Shown in pieces: positions 1-7,098 of a stretch of DNA of 64,000 nucleotides. The notes under the pieces are model-generated. The model saw only the letters and a program-made list of their open reading frames with translations, was not told the origin of the DNA and did no database searches. A program made the position numbers and the translations under genes. The DNA lies in assembly GCF_034347405.1 (NCBI RefSeq), contig NZ_CP133778.1:3410001-3474000 (forward strand), in the 5' to 3' direction. Origin of the DNA: Pseudomonas sp. CCC3.1. Its GTDB lineage: Bacteria > Pseudomonadota > Gammaproteobacteria > Pseudomonadales > Pseudomonadaceae. Position 1 is the stretch's first letter. Each line of letters begins with the position of its first letter.

Positions 1-138
1 ATAGATAACCGCTTATCAAAATCTTGGTTCTTAACTAGTACAACGGGTAGGAACGGAGAATTTCACACCTCTCTAGTAATACGTGAGTGGGCTAAAGATC
101 GTTCCTTTTATGAGCATCTTATTGATGGAGAGAGTTAG
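1..138 (+). CDS. C-terminal end of an unrecognised AT-rich gene (partial)
   Basis: Frame 1 is open from the left edge to a TAG at 136-138 and reads about 45 codons, including the stretch REWAKDRSFYEHLIDGES. The start lies outside the window. Base composition is clearly more AT-rich than the genes from 815 onward, and it lies beside an interrupted IS30-type transposase, so I infer that it belongs to horizontally acquired DNA. I do not recognise a family. With only 45 codons the open frame could also be chance, but the ending is cleanly protein-like. Confidence 0.4.
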   Translation: MDNRLSKSWFLTSTTGRNGEFHTSLVIREWAKDRSFYEHLIDGES

Positions 139-295
139 TCTGTAGAAATCTTCAGAAATGCAAGGCATGTAATGGACGCAGAGTATGAAATATGAAGAGC
201 TCAACACTTCACCTCTCACGACCTCTATCAAGGGAATGATTCATGGCGGCCGCGAAAACTGAGTGCAACACCTCCCCCTCCGGTAAGGTGCCGCC
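139..295. other. AT-rich spacer ahead of the IS30 remnant
   Basis: No gene is seen here. The last 50 bases (about 245-295) are GC-rich and lead into the transposase start, so they probably contain the left end and promoter of the IS30-type element. I could not identify the terminal inverted repeat, because the right end has been lost. Confidence 0.3.
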
Positions 296-612
296 ATGTC
301 CTATACAGAACTCAGCATTGAAGAGCGTGCGACCATTCAAGTCGGGCAATATAAGGACCTCAGTCAACGCGAAATAGCCCGGATGCTGGGCCGTAGCCCA
401 TCCACTATCAGTCGTGAGCTTCGTCTAAATGAACTCATTACCGGTTATTCGGCTCATGAAGCTCAACTCTTTATCCGCAGGCGCCGCGTGGTCTGTCGCC
501 CCGTCAAGAAGTTGACCATGGGCAATGAGCGCTTTGAGCTGGGTATCCACTTGCTTCGAGAACGCTTTTCTACCGACCAAATCGCGGGCAAGCTGCGCCT
601 TATGAAAATCAA
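296..612 (+). pseudogene. IS30-family transposase, truncated after about 105 codons
   Basis: The reading frame begins MSYTELSIEERATIQ and continues through SQREIARMLGRSPSTISREL. This is the helix-turn-helix typical of IS30-family transposases, which bind the element's ends and catalyse its transposition. The family resemblance stops near base 612, where the sequence changes to unrelated DNA. The remaining 60-odd codons of the open frame, to 802, are read from a group II intron fragment on the other strand and from the asd terminator. The DDE catalytic domain is completely missing, so the element is dead. Confidence 0.75.
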
Positions 613-758
613 TTGTAAGCGCCCCATAAACCCCGCATTCAAAGCGCTTAGCTTACCTTTGCCTAACACTTCCCCTTGCCGGGTGTGTACAGGACTTTCA
701 CCTCCAAGTCGTTCGACTCACCACCATAGCGAGCTGAACAGCGCCATGCCTGGCGCAC
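613..758 (-). mobile_element. 5' fragment of a group II intron (domain I)
   Basis: Read on the minus strand from 758, the sequence starts GTGCGCC. It then shows the conserved domain-I string of bacterial group II introns: GAGTCGAACGACTTGGAGG, then GTGAAAGTCC, then GGGAAGTGTTAGGC. It ends abruptly near 613 against the truncated IS30 gene, so the intron-encoded reverse transcriptase and domains II-VI are absent. The 5' end lies immediately after the U-tract of the asd terminator. That is where class C group II introns are known to insert, so I infer a class IIC intron. The exact intron start (758 or 761) is uncertain. Confidence 0.6.
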
Positions 759-761
759 CAC

Positions 762-798
762 AAAAAACCGTGTTTCTTTGCAGAAGACACGGCTTTTT
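762..798 (-). terminator. Rho-independent terminator of asd
   Basis: On the minus strand the hairpin pairs CCGTGT (787-792) with ACACGG (768-773). The stem continues inward through TTCT/AGAA around a small loop and is followed by six Us (762-767). It sits about 20 bases after the asd stop. An A-run on the other side could let it work in both directions. Confidence 0.8.
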
Positions 799-814
799 GT
801 GATGCATCAGCGAA

Positions 815-1927
815 TCAACGCTCCAGCAAGATCCGCAGCATGCGGCGCAACGGCTCAGCCGCACCCCACAACAACTGGTCGCCCACGGTGAAGGCACCGA
901 GGAACTGCGAACCCATGTTCAGCTTGCGCAGACGGCCAACAGGCACGTTCAAGGTGCCTGTCACCTTGGTCGGACTCAGCTCTTGCATGCTGATTTCACG
1001 CTGATTCGGTACCAGCTTGACCCAAGGGTTGTGCTGGCTGATCAGGCCTTCGATGTCGGCGATTGGCACATCTTTGTTCAGCTTGATGGTCAGCGCCTGG
1101 CTGTGGCAACGCATTGCACCGATACGCACGCAGATACCGTCCACCGGAACCGGGCTTTTGAAGCGGCCCAGGATCTTGTTGGTTTCGGCTTGCGCTTTCC
1201 ATTCTTCGCGGCTTTGACCGTTTGGCAGCTCTTTGTCGATCCATGGGATCAAGCTGCCGGCCAATGGCACACCAAAGTTTTCAGTCGGGTAAGCGTCGCT
1301 GCGCATGGCTTCGGCCACACGACGGTCGATGTCGAGGATCGCGCTGGCCGGATCAGCCAGTTGATCGGCAACCGCGGCGTGGGTCGCGCCCATTTGCTTG
1401 ATCAGCTCACGCATGTTCTGCGCACCGGCGCCCGAGGCCGCCTGATACGTCATGGCGCTCATCCACTCCACCAGACCCGCCTCAAACAAGCCGCCCAGGC
1501 CCATCAGCATCAGGCTGACGGTGCAGTTGCCGCCGATGTAGTTTTTGGTGCCCGCGTCCAGTTGCTGGTCGATCACCTTGCGGTTGACCGGGTCCAGAAC
1601 AATGACCGCATCATCCTGCATGCGCAGGCTTGACGCTGCATCAATCCAGTAACCTTGCCAGCCCGCTTCACGCAGCTTCGGGAACACCTCAGTGGTGTAG
1701 TCGCCGCCTTGGCAAGTCAGGATCACATCGAGGGTTTTTAACTCTTCAATGTTGTAAGCATCCTTCAGCGGGGCAATATCTTTGCCCACGGACGGACCTT
1801 GTCCACCGACATTGGAGGTAGTGAAAAACACCGGTTCAATAAGATCGAAATCCTGCTCTTCCAGCATCCGCTGCATGAGCACGGAACCAACCATACCGCG
1901 CCAACCGACCAGACCTACACGTTTCAT
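815..1927 (-). CDS. asd: Aspartate-semialdehyde dehydrogenase
   Basis: Asd reduces aspartyl phosphate to aspartate semialdehyde with NADPH, the branch point for lysine/diaminopimelate, methionine, threonine and isoleucine. The protein is 370 residues, the usual length for the proteobacterial enzyme. It begins MKRVGLVGWRGMVGSVL, an N-terminal nucleotide-binding glycine motif, and has the active-site Cys at residue 135 in GGNCTVS and a likely catalytic His in GAMRCHSQ. I chose the ATG at 1927 because AAAGGTG lies just upstream and the family starts here; an upstream in-frame extension to 1972 has no ribosome site. It is the last gene of the leu block, 68 bases after leuB, and a strong terminator follows. 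Confidence 0.97.
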   Translation of the reverse strand: MKRVGLVGWRGMVGSVLMQRMLEEQDFDLIEPVFFTTSNVGGQGPSVGKDIAPLKDAYNIEELKTLDVILTCQGGDYTTEVFPKLREAGWQGYWIDAASSLRMQDDAVIVLDPVNRKVIDQQLDAGTKNYIGGNCTVSLMLMGLGGLFEAGLVEWMSAMTYQAASGAGAQNMRELIKQMGATHAAVADQLADPASAILDIDRRVAEAMRSDAYPTENFGVPLAGSLIPWIDKELPNGQSREEWKAQAETNKILGRFKSPVPVDGICVRIGAMRCHSQALTIKLNKDVPIADIEGLISQHNPWVKLVPNQREISMQELSPTKVTGTLNVPVGRLRKLNMGSQFLGAFTVGDQLLWGAAEPLRRMLRILLER

Positions 1928-1995
1928 CGCAACTACACCTTTAACAAAAAGTGGGGTCGTTACTTCCACCAACAGGAAGTAACGGGCCCGAGAGA

Positions 1996-3078
1996 TTACA
2001 GATTCTGTAGCGCCGCGACTACTGCGTCACCCATTTCCTGTGTTCCAACCTTGGTGCAACCGGTCGACCAGATGTCGCCGGTACGCAATCCCTGGTCCAG
2101 AACCAGGCTTACGGCCTTCTCGATGGCGTCAGCGGCAGCCTGCTGATTGAAGCTGTAACGCAGCATCATCGAGACCGACAAAATGGTTGCCAGCGGGTTG
2201 GCAATGCCCTGCCCGGCGATGTCCGGGGCCGAACCGTGGCACGGCTCGTACATGCCTTTATTATTGGTGTCCAGGGACGCCGACGGCAGCATGCCGATAG
2301 AGCCGGTGAGCATCGAAGCCTGGTCGGACAGGATGTCGCCGAACAGGTTGTCGGTCACGATCACGTCGAACTGCTTGGGTGCACGCACCAGTTGCATGGC
2401 CGCGTTATCGACGTACATATGGCTCAGTTCAACGTCCGGGTAGTCCTTGGCCACTTGCTCAACCACTTCACGCCACAGTTGGCTGGAGGCCAATACGTTG
2501 GCTTTGTCGACCGAGCACAGCTTTTTGCCACGCACACGGGCCATGTCGAAACCGACACGGGCGATGCGACGGATTTCGCTCTCGCTGTACGGCAGCGTGT
2601 CGAAAGCCTGGCGCTCGCCGTTTTCCAGCTCGCGGGTGCCGCGTGGCGAGCCGAAATAGATACCGCCGGTCAATTCACGAACGATCAGAATGTCCAGGCC
2701 CGAAACGATTTCCGGCTTGAGGCTCGACGCTTCGGCCAGTTGCGGGTACAGAATCGCCGGACGCAGGTTGCCGAACAGGCCCAGTTGCGCACGAATTTTC
2801 AGCAGGCCGCGCTCAGGGCGAATGTCACGCTCGATAGTGTCCCACTTCGGGCCACCCACAGCGCCCAGCAATACAGCGTCAGCGGCACGAGCGCGCTCCA
2901 GGGTCTCGTCTGCCAGCGGCACGCCGTGCTTGTCGATGGCCGCGCCACCGATCACGTCGTGGGTCAGCTCAAAGTCGAGCTGGAACTTGTCATTGGCCAA
3001 CTCAAGCACTTTTACCGCTTGAGCCATGATTTCTGGGCCAATACCGTCGCCTGGGAGAATCAGAATCTGCTTGCTCAT
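1996..3078 (-). CDS. leuB: 3-isopropylmalate dehydrogenase
   Basis: LeuB oxidises and decarboxylates 3-isopropylmalate with NAD+ to 2-oxoisocaproate, the third step of leucine synthesis. The 360-residue protein shows the family's ordered motifs: LPGDGIGPEI at the N-terminus, VRELTGGIYFG near residue 135, the metal- and substrate-binding DNLFGDILSDQAS near 245, and the NAD-binding EPCHGSAPDIAGQGIANP near 280. An AAGAGGAAC ribosome site precedes the ATG. It is transcribed in the leucine block between the methyltransferase gene and asd. Confidence 0.98.
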   Translation of the reverse strand: MSKQILILPGDGIGPEIMAQAVKVLELANDKFQLDFELTHDVIGGAAIDKHGVPLADETLERARAADAVLLGAVGGPKWDTIERDIRPERGLLKIRAQLGLFGNLRPAILYPQLAEASSLKPEIVSGLDILIVRELTGGIYFGSPRGTRELENGERQAFDTLPYSESEIRRIARVGFDMARVRGKKLCSVDKANVLASSQLWREVVEQVAKDYPDVELSHMYVDNAAMQLVRAPKQFDVIVTDNLFGDILSDQASMLTGSIGMLPSASLDTNNKGMYEPCHGSAPDIAGQGIANPLATILSVSMMLRYSFNQQAAADAIEKAVSLVLDQGLRTGDIWSTGCTKVGTQEMGDAVVAALQNL

Positions 3079-3149
3079 GTGTTCCTCTTTCTTGTCGGTT
3101 GATGCCCCCGCAGGCGCACCCTGAAAATGTTCTGAATAACTGACCTGAA

Positions 3150-3917
3150 TTACTTCTCAGCCCACAGCACCAGTACATCGGTACTGAACGAGCCATCGGC
3201 GGCAATTTCAAAGTACTCGCGCACTTCGGTGCCCATCGACTGTTGCAGCTCGCGAATGGCCGCGCTCATCACCGGCGGCGTACGCATGCGCTCAATCCAG
3301 GAGGTGAACTCTAAACGCAAACGCTGACGCTGTGTGCTGCGCACTTGCAAACCGGCCTCATTGACCTGACGCAGCCACTCGCCCGCCGAATAATCACGCA
3401 CGTGACTGGTGTCACGCAGCACTTCAACACTCTGCAAGTAGGTGTCAAACAACGGGCTGCCCGGCGACAACACATCAATAAAGGCGGCTACGCCACCCGG
3501 CTTGAGCACTCGGCGCACTTCGCGCAGGGCCTGGCCGAGATCGCTCCAGTGGTGCGCCGAATAACGGCTGAGCACGTAGTCAAATTCGCCATCGGCAAAC
3601 GGCAAACGCTCGGCCGCGCCGCACACGGTGCTGATGTTGTTCAGCCCGCGATCAGCGGCGGCCGAACTGACCACATCAAGCATTTGCTGAGACAGGTCAT
3701 AGGCGACCACCTCTTTAACCAGCGCCGCAACGTGAAAACTGACATGACCCGCACCGCAGCCCAGGTCCAGTAGACGCGCCGCAGGCTTATCAGCCAGCTC
3801 GGCTTTCAGCAGGCCAAATTCAGTGCCTTGCGCGTGCACGGCGCTGCTCAAATAGGCCGCAGCCTGTTCACCGAATTGTTTCTGTACAACCTGACTGTGC
3901 TGGGCGGAGCGGGTCAT
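3150..3917 (-). CDS. SAM-dependent class I methyltransferase in the leu block
   Basis: A 255-residue Rossmann-fold methyltransferase. Motif I is LLDLGCGAGHVSF near residue 50, and the acceptor region contains LSRYSAHHW near 115 followed by LREVRRVLKPGGVAAFIDV, as in the UbiE/Methyltransf_11 group. The substrate cannot be told from sequence. The start at 3917 is preferred over the ATG at 3938 because AAAGGA lies at good spacing only for the former. The gene lies between leuD and leuB, an arrangement I recall as common in Pseudomonas, so it is probably co-transcribed with leucine synthesis without being part of it. Confidence 0.85.
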   Translation of the reverse strand: MTRSAQHSQVVQKQFGEQAAAYLSSAVHAQGTEFGLLKAELADKPAARLLDLGCGAGHVSFHVAALVKEVVAYDLSQQMLDVVSSAAADRGLNNISTVCGAAERLPFADGEFDYVLSRYSAHHWSDLGQALREVRRVLKPGGVAAFIDVLSPGSPLFDTYLQSVEVLRDTSHVRDYSAGEWLRQVNEAGLQVRSTQRQRLRLEFTSWIERMRTPPVMSAAIRELQQSMGTEVREYFEIAADGSFSTDVLVLWAEK

Positions 3918-3941
3918 GGTGACGTCCTTTGTGATCATTGA

Positions 3942-4586
3942 TTACGCGTCGCGAAACAACCAAGGCTGGCTCGCGCGGTGCTTGCTTTCAAAGGCGGCAA
4001 TTGCATCGCCGTCTTGCAAGGTCAAGCCGATGTCGTCGAGGCCGTTGAGCAGGCAGTGCTTGCGGAACGCATCGATTTCAAAGCTCAACACCTTGCCGTC
4101 GGGCCGGGTCACGGTTTGCGCTTCAAGGTCAATGCTGAGCTGGTAACCCGGCTCGGCTTCAACCTGGGCAAACAGTTCATCGACTTCGGCATCGCTCAAG
4201 ATGATCGGCAACAGGCCGTTCTTGAAGCTGTTGTTGAAGAAGATGTCGGCGTAGCTCGGCGCGATGATGCTGCGAAAGCCGTACTCTTCGAGCGCCCAAG
4301 GGGCGTGTTCACGGCTGGAACCACAGCCGAAGTTCTCACGGGCCAGCAACACGCTGGCGCCCTGATAGCGCTCGGCGTTGAGCACAAAGTCTTTGTTCAG
4401 CGGACGCTTGGAGTTGTCCTGGTAAGGTTGCCCCACGTCCAGATAACGCCACTCATCAAACAGGTTCGGGCCAAAACCGGTGCGCTTGATCGACTTCAAA
4501 AACTGCTTGGGAATGATCTGATCGGTGTCGACGTTGGCGCGATCCAAAGGTGCGACAAGCCCGGTGTGCTGGGTAAAAGCTTTCAT
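3942..4586 (-). CDS. leuD: 3-isopropylmalate dehydratase small subunit
   Basis: LeuD is the swivelling small subunit that joins LeuC to isomerise 2-isopropylmalate to 3-isopropylmalate. The 214-residue product begins MKAFTQHTGLVAPLDRANVD, followed by the family motifs DQIIPKQFLKSI and NFGCGSSREHAPWAL near residue 85. Ten bases separate it from the leuC stop, and an AAGGAG-like ribosome site precedes the ATG, so the two subunits are made together from one transcript. Confidence 0.97.
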   Translation of the reverse strand: MKAFTQHTGLVAPLDRANVDTDQIIPKQFLKSIKRTGFGPNLFDEWRYLDVGQPYQDNSKRPLNKDFVLNAERYQGASVLLARENFGCGSSREHAPWALEEYGFRSIIAPSYADIFFNNSFKNGLLPIILSDAEVDELFAQVEAEPGYQLSIDLEAQTVTRPDGKVLSFEIDAFRKHCLLNGLDDIGLTLQDGDAIAAFESKHRASQPWLFRDA

Positions 4587-4596
4587 GCTGCGCTCC

Positions 4597-6015
4597 TTAG
4601 ATCAATTCACGGACGTCGATGAAACGACCGTTTACAGCGGCGGCGGCGGCCATGGCCGGGCTTACCAGGTGAGTACGACCACCGGCACCCTGACGGCCTT
4701 CGAAGTTGCGGTTGGAGGTCGATGCGCAGTGTTCACCCGATTCCAGGCGGTCCGGGTTCATCGCCAGACACATTGAGCAACCTGGCTCACGCCATTCAAA
4801 ACCGGCTTCCAAAAAGATCTTGTCCAGCCCTTCCGACTCAGCCTGTGCCTTAACCAGGCCCGAACCCGGCACCACAATCGCCTGCTTGATGGTCGACGCC
4901 ACTTTGCGGCCTTTGGCAATCACGGCCGCAGCGCGCAAGTCTTCAATCCGCGAGTTGGTGCACGAACCGATGAACACACGGTCCAGCTGAATATCGGTGA
5001 TCGCCTGATTGGCGCTCAAGCCCATGTACTTCAAGGCGCGCTCAATCGAGCCTCGCTTGACCAGATCCGCTTCCTGCGCCGGGTCCGGCACGTTCTGATC
5101 CACCGCTAAGACCATTTCAGGCGAGGTGCCCCAGCTGACTTGTGGTTTGATCTGCGCGGCATCCAGTTCAACGACGGTGTCGAACTGCGCGTCGGCATCC
5201 GAGACCAGATCTTTCCAGGCTTCTACCGCCAGGTCCCATTCAGCACCTTTGGGGGCAAACGGCCGACCCTTGACGTAAGCCACGGTTTTCTCATCAGCCG
5301 CCACCAGACCCACACGGGCCCCGGCTTCGATCGACATGTTGCAAATGGTCATGCGGCCTTCAACCGACAACTCGCGAATCGCGCTACCGGCGAACTCGAT
5401 GGCGTGACCATTGCCGCCCGCCGTACCGATTTTGCCGATCACAGCCAACACGATGTCCTTGGCGGTCACGCCGAACGGCAATTGACCTTCCACCAAAACC
5501 AGCATGTTTTTCATTTTTTTGGCCACCAGGCACTGTGTGGCGAGCACGTGCTCAACCTCAGAGGTACCGATGCCGTGAGCCAGGGCACCAAACGCGCCGT
5601 GGGTCGAGGTGTGCGAGTCGCCGCAGACCACCGTCATGCCTGGCAAGGTCGCGCCCTGCTCCGGGCCAATCACGTGGACGATGCCTTGGCGCACGTCGTT
5701 CATCTTGAATTCGGTAATGCCGTACTCGTCGCAGTTGTCGTCCAGGGTTTGCACCTGTAAACGGGACACCTGGTCAGCAATCGCTTCGATCCCGCCTTTA
5801 CGCTCTGGCGTGGTCGGTACATTGTGATCCGGAGTCGCAATGTTGGCATCGATGCGCCAAGGCTTGCGCCCTGCCAGACGCAGGCCTTCGAAGGCTTGCG
5901 GCGAAGTCACTTCGTGAATGATATGGCGGTCGATGTAGATCAGCGCCGAACCATCGTCGCGCTGCTTGACCAAATGCGAATTCCAGAGCTTGTCGTAGAG
6001 CGTTTTGCCGGCCAT
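4597..6015 (-). CDS. leuC: 3-isopropylmalate dehydratase large subunit
   Basis: LeuC carries the [4Fe-4S] cluster of isopropylmalate isomerase in the second step of leucine synthesis. The 472-residue protein has the three cluster cysteines of the aconitase superfamily at C352 (GSCTNS) and C413 and C416 (GCSMC), and the early motif HEVTSPQAFEGL. GAGGAAAC precedes the ATG. It is the first gene of the minus-strand block leuC-leuD-methyltransferase-leuB-asd and is divergent from a LysR-type gene 132 bases away, which probably regulates it. leuA is not in the window, as expected for Pseudomonas. Confidence 0.98.
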   Translation of the reverse strand: MAGKTLYDKLWNSHLVKQRDDGSALIYIDRHIIHEVTSPQAFEGLRLAGRKPWRIDANIATPDHNVPTTPERKGGIEAIADQVSRLQVQTLDDNCDEYGITEFKMNDVRQGIVHVIGPEQGATLPGMTVVCGDSHTSTHGAFGALAHGIGTSEVEHVLATQCLVAKKMKNMLVLVEGQLPFGVTAKDIVLAVIGKIGTAGGNGHAIEFAGSAIRELSVEGRMTICNMSIEAGARVGLVAADEKTVAYVKGRPFAPKGAEWDLAVEAWKDLVSDADAQFDTVVELDAAQIKPQVSWGTSPEMVLAVDQNVPDPAQEADLVKRGSIERALKYMGLSANQAITDIQLDRVFIGSCTNSRIEDLRAAAVIAKGRKVASTIKQAIVVPGSGLVKAQAESEGLDKIFLEAGFEWREPGCSMCLAMNPDRLESGEHCASTSNRNFEGRQGAGGRTHLVSPAMAAAAAVNGRFIDVRELI

Positions 6016-6105
6016 CAGACGGTTTCCTCATCAGCTACTTTCTGTGCCAATAACCACTTGGCTTGTGAGGTCGATCCTATGGGGTTACAGTGAATAACTC
6101 AAATT

Positions 6106-6118
6106 CATAATTTTTATG
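6106..6118. promoter_or_regulatory. Palindrome in the leuC/LysR divergent promoter
   Basis: CATAA-TTT-TTATG is a perfect dyad inside the AT-rich 132-base gap between leuC and the divergent LysR gene. LysR-type regulators usually bind such imperfect dyads in the shared promoter, so it is a reasonable operator candidate. A dyad this short in AT-rich sequence can also be chance. Confidence 0.35.
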
Positions 6119-6147
6119 CTTTGGATAACCAACAGGAATTCGAATAG

Positions 6148-7041
6148 ATGGATCTCGCGAATCTCAACGCCTTCATCGCCATTGCTGAAACCGGAAGCTT
6201 CTCCGGGGCTGCCGAACGGTTGTTCTTGACCCAGCCTGCGATCAGTAAACGCATCGCCAGCATCGAGCAGCAACTCAAGCTGCGGCTGTTTGACCGGCTG
6301 GGCCGCGAAGTCAGTTTGACCGAGGCGGGCCGGGCGTTACTGCCACGGGCGTACCAGATTCTCAACGTGCTGGATGACACCCGACGGGCGCTGAACAACC
6401 TCAATGGCGAGGTCAGCGGGCGCCTCACGCTGGCCACCAGTCACCATATCGGCCTGCACCGTTTGCCGCCCTTGTTGCGCGAGTTCACCCGGACTTACCC
6501 CAAGGTCGCGCTCGATATTCAGTTCCTCGATTCAGAAGTTGCCTACGAAGAAATTCTGCACGGCCGCGCCGAACTGGCGGTTATCACCCTGGCACCAGAG
6601 CCACATTCGCTGATCCGTGCCGTTCCTGTGTGGGATGACCCGCTGGATTTCGTGGTCGCGCCCGAGCACAGCCTGACCCGCCAGGCCGCTGTCAGCCTGG
6701 CCGACATTGCGCACCATCCAGCCGTGTTTCCGGGCGGCAACACCTTCACCCACCATATTGTGCAGCGCCTGTTTGAAGGCCAGGGCTTGACGCCCAACAT
6801 CGCCATGAGCACCAACTACCTGGAGACCATCAAAATGATGGTCTCCATCGGCCTGGCGTGGAGCGTGTTGCCGCGCACCATGCTCGATGAGCAAGTGGCG
6901 TCGATCGCCTTGCCGAGCATTCAACTGACGCGCCAGCTAGGCTATATCGTGCACACCGAACGAACGTTGTCGAATGCCGCACACGCCTTCATGACGCTGC
7001 TAGATAGTCAGGTCGACACGCTGCACACTGAGCAACCCTGA
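6148..7041 (+). CDS. LysR-type regulator divergent from leuC
   Basis: The 297-residue protein has the LysR winged HTH at residues 1-60 (LNAFIAIAETGSFSGAAERL, then QPAISKRIASIE) and the periplasmic-binding-protein-like effector domain from about residue 90. The place next to leuC is conserved in Pseudomonas in my recollection, which suggests control of leuCDB-asd or of itself. The effector is unknown; a leucine-pathway intermediate is a guess. AGGAATT precedes the ATG. Another possibility is that it acts on a distant regulon. Confidence 0.9.
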   Translation: MDLANLNAFIAIAETGSFSGAAERLFLTQPAISKRIASIEQQLKLRLFDRLGREVSLTEAGRALLPRAYQILNVLDDTRRALNNLNGEVSGRLTLATSHHIGLHRLPPLLREFTRTYPKVALDIQFLDSEVAYEEILHGRAELAVITLAPEPHSLIRAVPVWDDPLDFVVAPEHSLTRQAAVSLADIAHHPAVFPGGNTFTHHIVQRLFEGQGLTPNIAMSTNYLETIKMMVSIGLAWSVLPRTMLDEQVASIALPSIQLTRQLGYIVHTERTLSNAAHAFMTLLDSQVDTLHTEQP

Positions 7042-7098
7042 AAACACAGGCGAAAACACGGACAGTTCTCAAGATTTCCAGCTGAAGGATCGCAGTTC

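Noticed and set aside
463..669. Minus-strand frame of 68 codons at the IS30/intron junction
   Set aside because: It crosses from intron DNA into antisense of the transposase and is an accidental chimera.
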